Shown: positions 24,851 to 33,154 of the stretch, piece after piece
Position numbering within the stretch: position 1 is the first letter of the stretch
Layout of the letters: the number at the start of each line of letters is the position of its first letter
Translations under genes and position numbers: made by a program
Virus record (IMG/VR): IMGVR_UViG_3300025674_000023
Coordinates: 23,867 to 87,866 of that record
DNA: 64,000 nucleotides
Source of the DNA: a virus
Direction: 5' to 3' (one strand)
Notes under the pieces: generated by a model
Told to the model about the DNA's origin: nothing
The model's input: the letters and a program-made list of their open reading frames with translations, nothing else
Database searches by the model: none

Positions 24851-25993
24851 ATGGTAAATTCCATGACAGTATTTAATTCTGAAGAAATTGATACCAAAAA
24901 GCAACCCATGTTTTTTGGAAAACCTCTGGGAATCCAAAGATATGATTCATACAAATATCCAGTATTTGAAAAAATTACTACACAACAACTAGGATACTTT
25001 TGGAGACCCGAGGAGGTCTCCCTCCAAAAAGATCGTGGCGATTACCATACACTGCGCCCTGAACAGAAGCATATTTTTACCAGCAATTTGAAGTATCAAG
25101 TTATGCTGGATTCTGTTCAGGGTCGTGGTCCTGGTATGGCATTTGCTCCATACTGCTCTTTACCTGAACTAGAGGCATGTATGAAGGTCTGGGAGTTCAT
25201 GGAAATGATTCACAGTCGTTCTTACACATATATCATTAAGAATGTATATTCAGACCCATCTGAGATTTTTGACACGATTCTTCGCGATGATCGTATCGTC
25301 GAACGTGCAATGAGTGTAACTTCTGCATATAATGACTTTATTAATTCTGCTCAACAATATGGAAATTCTGATGAATGGTTACATGCATTAGAACAAGTTC
25401 CTTATGCACAAGAGGCAAGATATGAACTCAAGCGCAAGCTCTATCGAGCAGTTGCAAACGTTAATATTCTTGAAGGTATTCGCTTTTACGTATCCTTTGC
25501 TTGCAGTTTTGCTTTTGGCGAACTCAAACTTATGGAGGGAAGTGCAAAAATCATCTCACTAATTGCTAGAGATGAAAATCAACATTTAGTAATTACTCAA
25601 AATATTCTAAATAAGTGGAAAGAGGGTGATGATCCTGAGATGAAAAAAATTTCTCAGGAAGAAGAACCTTGGTTAATCCGAACTTTTGATAGTGCCGTAA
25701 ATCAAGAAAAACTTTGGGCAGAGTATTTGTTCAAGGATGGATCTATGATTGGATTAAATGACAAACTGTTACATCAGTATGTCGAATGGATTGCTAATCG
25801 TAGAATGAAAGCAATTGGAATCAAACCAATTTATGGAATTTCTGCAAAAAATAATCCATTACCTTGGACAGAGCATTGGATCTCTTCTAAAGGTCTTCAA
25901 GTGGCACCTCAAGAAACCGAAGTCGAGTCTTACATCGTTGGAGGAATTAAACAAGATGTCACAAAAGATTCATTCTCAGGATTCCAACTTTGA
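24851..25993 (+). CDS. nrdB: Ribonucleotide reductase class Ia beta subunit
   Basis: 380 aa radical-generating subunit. Landmarks: QPMFFGKPLGIQRYD, FWRPEEVSLQKDR, FTSNLKYQVMLDS, EMIHSRSYTYI and ARDENQHL (iron-ligand helices with Glu and His). The start is uncertain: GTG 24809 has a purine-rich site in front, ATG 24851 and ATG 24863 fit the T4 N-terminus better. It overlaps or follows nrdA directly. Confidence 0.93.
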   Translation: MVNSMTVFNSEEIDTKKQPMFFGKPLGIQRYDSYKYPVFEKITTQQLGYFWRPEEVSLQKDRGDYHTLRPEQKHIFTSNLKYQVMLDSVQGRGPGMAFAPYCSLPELEACMKVWEFMEMIHSRSYTYIIKNVYSDPSEIFDTILRDDRIVERAMSVTSAYNDFINSAQQYGNSDEWLHALEQVPYAQEARYELKRKLYRAVANVNILEGIRFYVSFACSFAFGELKLMEGSAKIISLIARDENQHLVITQNILNKWKEGDDPEMKKISQEEEPWLIRTFDSAVNQEKLWAEYLFKDGSMIGLNDKLLHQYVEWIANRRMKAIGIKPIYGISAKNNPLPWTEHWISSKGLQVAPQETEVESYIVGGIKQDVTKDSFSGFQL

Positions 25994-26192
25994 GGAAACT
26001 TGGAGAAAAATGGATGAGATTGATCCACTAACTCCCAAAGTTTCTGAATGCAAAGGAAACTGTAAGTGTAACTGTCTAAAAACTGAAGATGCCATAAAAA
26101 TATATCAAGAAGCAGCTGCTGCCGATGATTTTATTTTTGGAGATTATGATTATACTAAAGAATGGATAAATGATTTCAACAAGGAGGGGTAA
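25956..26192 (+). CDS. Small Cys-rich protein after nrdB
   Basis: 78 aa. GGAGG (25940-25944) precedes the ATG at 25956. A CKGNCKCNC cluster in the middle could bind a metal, followed by an acidic C-terminus (FIFGDYDYTKEW). Coupled to nrdB by a 38-base overlap. A redox partner role for RNR is tempting, but there is no CxxC glutaredoxin motif. Confidence 0.6.
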   Translation: MSQKIHSQDSNFEETWRKMDEIDPLTPKVSECKGNCKCNCLKTEDAIKIYQEAAAADDFIFGDYDYTKEWINDFNKEG

Positions 26193-26207
26193 TACCCTCC
26201 TTTTTTT
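26183..26207 (+). terminator. Terminator of the gene 61-nrdAB operon
   Basis: GGAGGG / CCCTCC stem, seven T. The hairpin overlaps the stop codon of the preceding gene. Confidence 0.88.
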
Positions 26208-26208
26208 A

Positions 26209-26216
26209 TATAAATA
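26209..26216 (+). promoter_or_regulatory. T4-type late promoter
   Basis: TATAAATA right after the terminator and 22 bases before the ATG at 26238. Confidence 0.75.
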
Positions 26217-26237
26217 CCTAAAAAGTGTATATCGATA

Positions 26238-27770
26238 ATGAAGAGTTTTAAGGAGTTTCTTAATGAAGATGCAGTAAAGGCTGCTGAAGCTTGGAGAAAG
26301 TGGATGGCAGAGAATCCTCAAGATTTTAAGAAGGGAGGAAGATTTTACGAGAAAGGTGGCACCGAAAAAACATCTGCTGCTGCTAAAAATTTTATGAAAA
26401 CTTATATGAAAACTGGCAGACCACCAGAAGGATTTGAATTTAAAACTACAAAAGTTTCTGGATCAGATGTTGGGTTTGGTGGTAAAACAAAAAAAGAACC
26501 ACCTAAAGCACAACCAGAACCACCTAAAGCACAACCAGAACAACCTAAAGCGCAAACTAGAGCACAACAACCAGAACAACCTAAAGCACAACCTAAAGCA
26601 CAACCTAAAGCACAACCTAAAGCACAACCTAAAGCACAACCAGAACAACCTAAAGCGCAAACTAGAGCACAACAACCATCACCTAAAGTACGACCAAAAC
26701 TTAGATCTAGACTTGGAAGAGTCGGTAATTTAGCACTTTCCGGTTTAAGTGCTGTAGATGCAATTGATTCTGCATCGAGAGGTGAATATGGTGATGCCCT
26801 TACCAGTGGATTACTTGCTGCACAAGGATCTAGAAGGTTGTCACGAGCAGCTCCAAGAGCAGGTAGAACTGCCGTTCAAAAAATTGCTACTAGATTAGGA
26901 AGACCTGTCTTAGGAAAAGCTGCTGCTCGATTTGTTCCTGGACTTAGCACTGCTTATGGTATTGCTAGAGGAACACAAGCTGCAATGAGAGGTGATCAAC
27001 TTGGTGCTGCATTGGGTTATGGATCTGCAATTCCTGTTGTTGGTGGAGCATTTGCTGCTGCCGATATAGCCAGAGATGTAATGCCACAGAAATGGAAAAA
27101 TAAAATTGCAAGTTCAATTGGATATAGAAAAACTTCAGATGCTGCTGCTCAAACAAAAAAAGATATTGAAAAATTAAAAAATAGGCCGCGAACTTCACCA
27201 AAACAAATGTTGAGTACAATGGACACTAGATCATCAAGGAATGTGGCATCAAAACTTGGCACTTATGGTGCCACACAAGGATCTGCTATTGTAGGAACTG
27301 GTGGTAAAACTACTTTTGATACTAAGAATAACAAAATTACAACAGGTGGAAAAACTGCTAGTCTTCCTAGTACACAAATTCTTCCTGGTGGTAGAGTTGG
27401 CGATCTTGCTTATAGAAATGGAAAACCAGTATATCTTGCAAGAGCTTCTGTTGCCTCCAGAAATAACAATTTGTTTGCTAGATTATCAAGAGCAACTGGT
27501 ATAGGTGGTCAGAGACAAAGAGATGCTGCTGCTGCTCAAAGAGAAAGAAATCAAGCAATTTCAAATACTCAAAAATATAGAAGAGATCTCGGAATAAGTG
27601 GAAGTGGTGCGTCATATAATCCACCTAAAACAGGTCAGTCTGCTAGATCTGCGCAAGCATATGCGGCATCAAAAGGTAAATATTATTCTAGCACTACTGG
27701 AAAAACATATGCGAATTATGCTGCGGCGTTAAAAGACCCTGCAGTTAGAAAAGCTACTTCAAAAACATAA
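26238..27770 (+). CDS. Putative internal head protein with PKAQ minisatellite
   Basis: 510 aa, basic. The N-terminus MKSFKEFLNEDAVKAAEAW resembles the T4 capsid-targeting sequence. Residues about 90-148 are a proline-rich linker of PKAQ/PEQ repeats. Then come Ala/Gly-rich helical hydrophobic stretches (SGLSAVDAIDSASRGEYGDA; LGAALGYGSAIPVVGGAFAA) reminiscent of membrane-perturbing or channel-forming injected proteins. The C-terminus is Ser/Tyr-rich. A late promoter precedes it. Virion role inferred. Confidence 0.55.
   Translation: MKSFKEFLNEDAVKAAEAWRKWMAENPQDFKKGGRFYEKGGTEKTSAAAKNFMKTYMKTGRPPEGFEFKTTKVSGSDVGFGGKTKKEPPKAQPEPPKAQPEQPKAQTRAQQPEQPKAQPKAQPKAQPKAQPKAQPEQPKAQTRAQQPSPKVRPKLRSRLGRVGNLALSGLSAVDAIDSASRGEYGDALTSGLLAAQGSRRLSRAAPRAGRTAVQKIATRLGRPVLGKAAARFVPGLSTAYGIARGTQAAMRGDQLGAALGYGSAIPVVGGAFAAADIARDVMPQKWKNKIASSIGYRKTSDAAAQTKKDIEKLKNRPRTSPKQMLSTMDTRSSRNVASKLGTYGATQGSAIVGTGGKTTFDTKNNKITTGGKTASLPSTQILPGGRVGDLAYRNGKPVYLARASVASRNNNLFARLSRATGIGGQRQRDAAAAQRERNQAISNTQKYRRDLGISGSGASYNPPKTGQSARSAQAYAASKGKYYSSTTGKTYANYAAALKDPAVRKATSKT
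26512..26676 (+). repeat. 12-bp minisatellite (CCTAAAGCACAA-type)
   Basis: Tandem in-frame copies of CCTAAAGCACAA and variants (CCAGAACAA inserts) encoding Pro-Lys-Ala-Gln. A longer block including AACTAGAGCACAACAA occurs twice, suggesting nested duplication. Confidence 0.85.
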
Positions 27771-27775
27771 TTTTT

Positions 27776-27783
27776 GATAAATA
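27776..27783 (+). promoter_or_regulatory. Late promoter (GATAAATA)
   Basis: GATAAATA with a second ATAAATA overlapping downstream, 27 bases before the ATG at 27810. This supports that ATG over the upstream in-frame codon at 27774. Confidence 0.65.
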
Positions 27784-27809
27784 AATATACGACAACAGTG
27801 TATAAGAAA

Positions 27810-28628
27810 ATGAGTATTAGAGGTCTTAAAGAAGCATATCAAGAAGTTTATCTTAACGAATCTATAGAAAATCTTGCTATTGCTTTAATTGAAGAAGGAT
27901 ATGATTTAGATCAAATCACTGAGCAAGATTTTTATAATATTTGTGAGGAAAATGGTTTCATTTGTGAAGGTGGTAAAGCTAAAGCATTGTTGGATTTATT
28001 GAGAAGTCCTGCAGCTCGAAGAGTATACGGAAAAGCTTATAGAGGTCTTGTAAAACCTGTGGTGGGTGGTGCTAAACGACCTTTAAAAGCAGCACTTGGA
28101 GTGCTTGGTGCAACCGCCGCAACTAAGTATGGATTAATTCCAGCAGTCAAATACGCTGGCGGCGAATTAAAAAAAGGTTTGAAATCGGCAGATGATGCTT
28201 TAGGTGGTAATATTCAGAAAATGATGAAGGGAGGAGATAGTAACCAATCCAAACCCGTTAAGAAGAAGGAAGAAGAAGACAAAGATGCCTGGATGAATAA
28301 GTATCTCACTCAAGGAGATTCTGAAGATATGTTCGATCTAGTAAAAAATCATTTGCTAGACGAAGGTTATGCAGACACCGAAAATGCAGCAATTGTTATT
28401 ATGTCTAATATGAGTGAAGAGTGGAGAAAGAGTATTCTTGAAGGTTCTATTGCAGATAGAGCAAGAAAAGTTGTTGATGCCCAGAGACAAGGTTTTCATG
28501 GTGATGCTGATGAAATGAAGCGAGATATGGATGCAATCAATTTAAATCTTCTTAGATTGAGACCTTATGGTGTTAAAGGATTTCCTTCGGTTAAAAAGAA
28601 TGAACCCAAGAAGACTACTAATGCTTAA
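27810..28628 (+). CDS. Putative head protein, YADTENAAIVIM family
   Basis: 272 aa starting MSIRGLKEAYQEVYLNES. The C-terminal region LVKNHLLDEGYADTENAAIVIMSNMSEEW is a motif recurring in putative prohead or virion proteins of cyanophages; a version is also found in the next gene (LDYLFSMGHVDTLEEAHYIM). The middle is basic and Gly/Ala-rich. Expression from the late promoter at 27776. Confidence 0.6.
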   Translation: MSIRGLKEAYQEVYLNESIENLAIALIEEGYDLDQITEQDFYNICEENGFICEGGKAKALLDLLRSPAARRVYGKAYRGLVKPVVGGAKRPLKAALGVLGATAATKYGLIPAVKYAGGELKKGLKSADDALGGNIQKMMKGGDSNQSKPVKKKEEEDKDAWMNKYLTQGDSEDMFDLVKNHLLDEGYADTENAAIVIMSNMSEEWRKSILEGSIADRARKVVDAQRQGFHGDADEMKRDMDAINLNLLRLRPYGVKGFPSVKKNEPKKTTNA

Positions 28629-28658
28629 AACCTTCTATAAACTAAAGGGAGTCTGATA

Positions 28659-29453
28659 ATGCTAAACGAGCAAAGGAAGTTTGATTATGCTAGGGAAAAT
28701 AATGTTCCTGGTATAAATTTTAGAAATAAAGAAGGCAACCTTGTATGGCGAAAACTTGATGCTGAATTGAAAGCAGATTTAAAAAGACAAGGTTATAACT
28801 GGAGAGAATTGGAAAAATCTTATCTTAGAAGACGCGGACAAAAGCAAGTTGAAAAAGATGTGGATGATGTGGCAGCAGCAAAGGCAGCAGCAGAAGAACA
28901 AAAACCAGAACAACCTAAAGAACAACCTAAAGAACAACCTAAAGAACAACCTAAAGAACAACCTAAAGAACAACCTAAAGAACAACCTAAAGAACAACCT
29001 AAAGAACAACCTAAAGAACAAAAACCAAAACAATTAACTAATCGTGAAAAATGGGAAAAAGCAAATCCACGTTTAGCTGCAGCAGAAAAGATTAGAGCAG
29101 AATTTAAGTCTGCTGGGAAATCTCCTTATAGTAAAGAAGCAAGAAAAGCGGTTTCAAAAGTGATTTATACAGATCCAAAGTCAAAAGCTTACGTTAAAGA
29201 TTCTTATGATGTAGTATTGGATTATCTCTTCTCTATGGGGCATGTAGATACTTTAGAAGAAGCACATTATATCATGATGCAACTTGATTCTGAAAATATT
29301 CAGGGTATCATGGAGCAAATGCTTCCTCCTATAGACTTTGAAAAACATAAAGCAGCACAAAAGACGCAAAAAATTTATAATAAAGCAACACAAGGAGCAG
29401 GATCAGAAAAAGATTTTCTGAAAAGAACTGGGGCACAACTTCCTAGAGTCTAA
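28659..29453 (+). CDS. Putative head protein with nine PKEQ repeats
   Basis: 264 aa. A basic N-terminal region (WRKLDAELKADLKRQGYNW), a rigid linker of nine PKEQ units, then a helical C-terminus with the VVLDYLFSMGHVDTLEEAHYIM motif shared with the upstream protein. Probably a paralogue of the head-associated proteins around it. Followed by a terminator. Confidence 0.6.
   Translation: MLNEQRKFDYARENNVPGINFRNKEGNLVWRKLDAELKADLKRQGYNWRELEKSYLRRRGQKQVEKDVDDVAAAKAAAEEQKPEQPKEQPKEQPKEQPKEQPKEQPKEQPKEQPKEQPKEQKPKQLTNREKWEKANPRLAAAEKIRAEFKSAGKSPYSKEARKAVSKVIYTDPKSKAYVKDSYDVVLDYLFSMGHVDTLEEAHYIMMQLDSENIQGIMEQMLPPIDFEKHKAAQKTQKIYNKATQGAGSEKDFLKRTGAQLPRV
28914..29021 (+). repeat. Perfect 12-bp minisatellite, nine copies
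   Basis: Nine head-to-tail copies of CCTAAAGAACAA (108 bp) with no interruptions, encoding PKEQ. Differs at one base from the 12-bp repeat in the 26238 gene. Confidence 0.95.
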
Positions 29454-29464
29454 CATATGTGTAA

Positions 29465-29499
29465 AGAGGGTTGACAACCCTCTTTTTTTTGTGTAAAAT
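29465..29499 (+). terminator. Terminator fused to an early promoter
   Basis: AGAGGG / CCCTCT stem with TTGACAA at the loop and eight T. TTGACA (29471-29476) plus 17 bp plus TAAAAT (29494-29499) forms a sigma70-type promoter for the downstream genes. Confidence 0.8.
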
Positions 29500-29518
29500 A
29501 CCTTTGTTAGGGTTAAAA

Positions 29519-29526
29519 GATAAATA
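29519..29526 (+). promoter_or_regulatory. Possible late promoter (GATAAATA)
   Basis: GATAAATA 23 bases before the ATG at 29549. The same gene thus has an early promoter at 29471-29499 and a possible late one. Confidence 0.5.
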
Positions 29527-29548
29527 ATAGCTCATTGAAATCTATAAG

Positions 29549-29998
29549 ATGAGCTATGATAATCCGTGGAGATATGATGAGAGAGTTTTTGATAGTAATG
29601 ATATTGGGGACTACTACGGCTTTGTTTATCTCATTACCAATCAGTCAAACAAACGACAATACATTGGTAGAAAGTATTTTTGGTCATATAGAACTCCACC
29701 AGGAAAGAAAAGGAAAGTAAAACAAGAATCTGATTGGAAGAAGTATTATGGTTCTTGTCCTGAATTAAAAGAAGATATTAAAAAGTATGGTAAAGAGACC
29801 TTCAGTAGAGTTATATTGAGTCTACATAAGACAAAAGGACTTTGTAATTATGAGGAGACCAAGCAACTCTTTCTCAATAATGTCTTATCTGAATCGCTTG
29901 ACAACGGGGTGCCTGCGTTCTATAATAGCAACATTCTCGGGCGCTACATGCGCAAAGACTATGGTAACTTTGGAAGACACTCTGAAAACGACACATGA
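29549..29998 (+). CDS. GIY-YIG-like putative endonuclease
   Basis: 149 aa. YGFVYLITNQSNKRQYIGRKYF matches the GIY-YIG start (here GFVY ... YIGRK, with catalytic Tyr and Arg positions plausible), and later YGKETFSRVIL resembles the family's conserved helix. T4-like phages carry such Seg-type or repair-type nucleases. No zinc finger or DNA-binding tail is obvious. Confidence 0.75.
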   Translation: MSYDNPWRYDERVFDSNDIGDYYGFVYLITNQSNKRQYIGRKYFWSYRTPPGKKRKVKQESDWKKYYGSCPELKEDIKKYGKETFSRVILSLHKTKGLCNYEETKQLFLNNVLSESLDNGVPAFYNSNILGRYMRKDYGNFGRHSENDT

Positions 29999-30161
29999 CT
30001 GGGCAGTTGATAGACTGCACACTCTCTGTCAAGACCCTTCAAACGACCCATTAGAATGTGTTGAGAATGCACATGCACTTCATTGTGAGTTTTATGAGTG
30101 GCTTGATCCTGATGTTGAAGACCATGAAATTTACTCTCTTGAATATCTTGGTGAAGATTGA
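29961..30161 (+). CDS. Small acidic protein
   Basis: 66 aa starting MVTLEDTLKTTHDWAVDRL, with HALHCEFYEWLDPDVEDHE. The start lies 38 bases inside the endonuclease gene. Unknown function. Confidence 0.55.
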   Translation: MVTLEDTLKTTHDWAVDRLHTLCQDPSNDPLECVENAHALHCEFYEWLDPDVEDHEIYSLEYLGED

Positions 30162-30184
30162 TTCACTAAATACCCCGTGCCGTG

Positions 30185-30201
30185 AAGAACATTATGTTCT
30201 T
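30185..30201. other. Palindrome in the leader of the lysozyme-like gene
   Basis: AAGAACAT / ATGTTCTT around a single T, 30 bases upstream of the ATG at 30231. A CTAAATACC late-like box lies just before it (about 30165). Possible operator or RNA hairpin. Confidence 0.4.
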
Positions 30202-30230
30202 GTAACGGATGTCGAATTCTGTTTATTTTA

Positions 30231-30875
30231 ATGCTTAAAAAATTACTTCCTATTGTTCTTGCAACTTCAATACCAGCTGCTTTTGCATATCCATCAATCG
30301 ATGAAATCGAAAATCCATGGATTGATCCATCAGATATTGAGTCTGTCAAAAAAATTGATGCCGATTTAGATCCGAAAAAAGCAATTCCGATTGCTAAAAT
30401 TATTGAAGAAGAAAAGACATGGAAATGTCCTTCTTGTAATGAAAATGAGAAATATGTTCTCAAAGAACTTCAAGAAAAGACAAGTATTACTGATCGTAAT
30501 GCTCTTGCCACTATCATGGGCAACATAAAGTCAGAGTCAAACTTTATTCCCAATATTTGTGAAGGTGGTGCAAGAGTTTCATACCATCATTGCTATAGTG
30601 GTGGTTATGGATTGATTCAATGGACTTCCAGCAATCGGTATTATGGATTGGGTCAGTTTGCAAAGAAGTACGGATGTAATCCTAGTGAACTTAAATGTCA
30701 AACTCGTTATATGATTAACGAACCAACTTTCCAAAAGCATATTCATGAATTTGAAGGTAGTGGTCAAACAGTTAAATGGTATATGACTACTGCATATTAT
30801 TGGTTGGGATGGGGTATTAAGGGGTATCGAGAGCAATATGCTTATAACTATATAAAGAAATTTGTTTTATCTTGA
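30231..30875 (+). CDS. Secreted phage tail lysozyme-like protein
   Basis: 214 aa. A signal peptide (LLPIVLATSIPAAFA) is followed by a CPSC pair and a domain NALATIMGNIKSESNFIPN ... GGYGLIQWTSSNR, the hallmark of phage tail lysozyme-type muramidases (catalytic Glu in KSESNF). Likely cleaves peptidoglycan at lysis or entry. Starts a run of secreted or membrane proteins to 34.5 kb. Confidence 0.8.
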   Translation: MLKKLLPIVLATSIPAAFAYPSIDEIENPWIDPSDIESVKKIDADLDPKKAIPIAKIIEEEKTWKCPSCNENEKYVLKELQEKTSITDRNALATIMGNIKSESNFIPNICEGGARVSYHHCYSGGYGLIQWTSSNRYYGLGQFAKKYGCNPSELKCQTRYMINEPTFQKHIHEFEGSGQTVKWYMTTAYYWLGWGIKGYREQYAYNYIKKFVLS

Positions 30876-30876
30876 A

Positions 30877-31320
30877 ATGGAACTATTTAAAAAACTCATC
30901 GAAAAAATTAATCCTTTAGAATCTTCTGTCAAAGAGGTTACCTCTAGTCATTTTAGTCATGGATATAGTCCATATAATGGAGTCAAATCTGTTTCGAGTG
31001 AAACGATTTTAAAAAATAACCATTACATTGCCGTTCCTGCTCCAGATATTCTTCCATATGATCCTTGGTTTGATCCACCTATTAAAACGGAAAAACAAAT
31101 TATTATTGAGAAAAAAAAGTTAGAAGCAAAGAAACAGCAAGAACAAGTTGAATCTACTATGAAGCAATCAAAAGAACCAAAGAATATTCATGATGTTCTA
31201 TATAAAAAAGCAGCAGCACACATGAAAAACTCCTGGCAAGAAAATCTTGGTGGTTCTGAAAACTTTCATCAAGGTCCTGGTGGTTGGACATCTGGCACTG
31301 GTATTAATCAATTTCGTTGA
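30877..31320 (+). CDS. Hypothetical protein
   Basis: 147 aa starting MELFKKLIEKINPLESS. Contains YDPWFDPPIKTEKQIIIEKKK, a Lys/Gln-rich helix, and a glycine-rich end (GGSENFHQGPGGWTSG). Begins one base after the lysozyme stop. Function unknown. Confidence 0.6.
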   Translation: MELFKKLIEKINPLESSVKEVTSSHFSHGYSPYNGVKSVSSETILKNNHYIAVPAPDILPYDPWFDPPIKTEKQIIIEKKKLEAKKQQEQVESTMKQSKEPKNIHDVLYKKAAAHMKNSWQENLGGSENFHQGPGGWTSGTGINQFR

Positions 31321-31326
31321 GTTTTT

Positions 31327-31992
31327 ATGAAAAAATTTATTGTCACTTTTTTGACTGCATTTGCTTTTGCTACTCCCGCACTTGCTGACCCAGAAGTAAA
31401 AGGTTGGAATAGTTATGACGCAATGGGTTGTATGCTTTTACGAGAATGCACCGATGAAGTCAAACAAGTCAAAGATATTGAAGATCTTTCCACGAGGTAT
31501 CCAGATAGCGATTTTAGTTCTATTGCTTATGAGTTTAATGAGATGCTATCTGCTCTTAGAGAAATCGGAGTTAAAGTTTTTCTAGCAAGTGAAAAATATT
31601 TTCCTCCACAGCATCGTGGGGTATATCACACAGTTGGAAATAACTTCTTTCTGAATGAAGACTATATGCACAAACCTCATCAGTTGATGAGCGTCATGAG
31701 GCACGAAGGATGGCACGCTGCTCAAGATTGTATGGCAGGAACAATTCATAATAACTTTATTGCTATCATTCATAATGAAGATGAGATTCCTCAATATTGG
31801 CGCGATATTGCTAAAGATACTTATCCAAAACATTCTCTTCCTTGGGAACAAGAAGCAATGTGGGCTGGTCATACTGAAAACATGACCATGAATGCTCTTA
31901 TGGTATGTGCCAAACAACCAATGTGGAAAGTTTATCCTCCAACTCCTCTTACCAAGAAATATTTAATTGATGAGGGGTTTATTGATAAATAA
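31327..31992 (+). CDS. Secreted protein with HEXXH metalloprotease-like motif
   Basis: 221 aa. Signal peptide MKKFIVTFLTAFAFATPALA. Residues near 122 read MRHEGWHAAQDC, an HEXXH zinc site, and EQEAMWAGH follows about 60 residues later, which could supply the third ligand. Cysteines in GCMLLRECTDE could form a disulfide. Probable periplasmic zinc peptidase, perhaps for host wall or surface protein processing; unproven. Confidence 0.65.
   Translation: MKKFIVTFLTAFAFATPALADPEVKGWNSYDAMGCMLLRECTDEVKQVKDIEDLSTRYPDSDFSSIAYEFNEMLSALREIGVKVFLASEKYFPPQHRGVYHTVGNNFFLNEDYMHKPHQLMSVMRHEGWHAAQDCMAGTIHNNFIAIIHNEDEIPQYWRDIAKDTYPKHSLPWEQEAMWAGHTENMTMNALMVCAKQPMWKVYPPTPLTKKYLIDEGFIDK
31984..31991 (+). promoter_or_regulatory. 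Possible late promoter (GATAAATA)
   Basis: GATAAATA overlapping the end of the upstream gene, 22 bases before the ATG at 32013. Confidence 0.55.
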
Positions 31993-32012
31993 AAGAGCCT
32001 CACTCTTTTCAA

Positions 32013-32303
32013 ATGACAGATTCAAACCTGAAGCAAAAAGAGGATGCCAATAAGAAAGATAAGTTTGATTGGGCAGATGAAGGTTTATCTGCCCTTGTGC
32101 GTGTTGTTATTCTATCGTGGTCTGCAGCAATTCTTACACTTAATTATGTAACTATTCCTGGTGTTCCTCAAAAAAACATAGACCCAACTTTTATTGCTAG
32201 CGTCTTTACTGGAACTTTAGCTACATTTGGAGTTCAACCGGCAAAGAAAAAAGATGAAGAAGTTGTTAAAAAAGAGGAAGATAAAAAAGAAAAAGTTCAA
32301 TAG
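32013..32303 (+). CDS. Holin-like small membrane protein
   Basis: 96 aa. Charged N-terminus, two transmembrane segments (VVILSWSAAILTLNYV; FIASVFTGTLATFGV) and a Lys/Glu-rich tail, the layout of phage holins. Near a lysozyme-like gene, which supports but does not prove a lysis role. Confidence 0.6.
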   Translation: MTDSNLKQKEDANKKDKFDWADEGLSALVRVVILSWSAAILTLNYVTIPGVPQKNIDPTFIASVFTGTLATFGVQPAKKKDEEVVKKEEDKKEKVQ

Positions 32304-32312
32304 TGATTGATC

Positions 32313-32954
32313 ATGATATGGGAATCAAAAGTGTCTGAGAAAATTGAACTAGAAATACCAACAACAACGCCAACAAAGCAATCACCAATTAAGATTGCTT
32401 TGTTGGCATTAGGTATGATTGTTGGTATTTCTCATATTGGTCTTCTCGGATATGTTCTTAAAGATAATAATTCAAAAGTAAATCAAGTTCCTGTTATTAA
32501 TATTCCTCGCGGACCATATTCATCTTATAAAATCAAAGCAAATAAAGATGGATATGAAATTGAATATCGTGCAGATGATCCTAAGATTTTAGAATCTGAA
32601 AGATCTCTTGATGTCGATAGAAATAAAAAAGGATGGTTTGGCGGATCATCTGAAAAAAGGAATGAATATCGTCGTGATCAATATACAAGAGAAGGCACCA
32701 GAAATACAGGAGGTGCCGCAACAGACGGTGAGGGAAAGACTCTTGCCAAAAGCGAAGAGTGCATCAGGGCGGACGCTGGAGCACGGTCACAAGGTGCGAT
32801 GGCAGGTAGTGCAATTGCTGCTGGCGCAATTGTTCCTGCTGTTGTTAACATTCCCTACGTTGGTTGGTTAGTAGGTGGTTGGGCATTATTACTTGGTCAA
32901 AAAGTAGGTTCTGATGTTGGATCTGAAGTTGGATCTGTCTTTAATGATTGTTAG
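32313..32954 (+). CDS. Membrane protein with glycine zipper
   Basis: 213 aa. One N-terminal transmembrane segment (IALLALGMIVGISHIGLLGYV), a charged central region, and a C-terminal hydrophobic glycine-zipper part (GAMAGSAIAAGAIVP; GWLVGGWALLLGQKVGSDVG). Possibly a membrane-spanning spanin or pore component. No family named with confidence. Confidence 0.6.
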   Translation: MIWESKVSEKIELEIPTTTPTKQSPIKIALLALGMIVGISHIGLLGYVLKDNNSKVNQVPVINIPRGPYSSYKIKANKDGYEIEYRADDPKILESERSLDVDRNKKGWFGGSSEKRNEYRRDQYTREGTRNTGGAATDGEGKTLAKSEECIRADAGARSQGAMAGSAIAAGAIVPAVVNIPYVGWLVGGWALLLGQKVGSDVGSEVGSVFNDC

Positions 32955-32956
32955 TG

Positions 32957-33154
32957 ATGCTTACCTTTATAAACTATGTCACTGCATTCTGGTCAGTGGT
33001 TGTAATAAATTGCATTAACACCGTGAATTTTAAATATTGTTTACCAGTTAATGAATGGTTATTTCCTGAGATTCAGTATTTGATTAAACTTAAAACAGGT
33101 GAAATAGTTCCATATCAAGAAGAAAAAGATTACCTTAAAAAGATAAATGAATGA
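32957..33154 (+). CDS. Small hypothetical protein with hydrophobic N-terminus
   Basis: 65 aa: MLTFINYVTAFWSVVVINCI, then a short soluble tail ending KDYLKKINE. Two bases after the preceding stop and overlapping the next start by eight bases. Confidence 0.55.
   Translation: MLTFINYVTAFWSVVVINCINTVNFKYCLPVNEWLFPEIQYLIKLKTGEIVPYQEEKDYLKKINE

Noticed and set aside
26463-26675. Minus-strand ORF with Leu/Cys/Phe repeats
   Set aside because: Reverse reading of the PKAQ minisatellite.
28779-29033. Minus-strand ORF with Phe/Leu/Arg repeats
   Set aside because: It is only the reverse reading of the CCTAAAGAACAA minisatellite.
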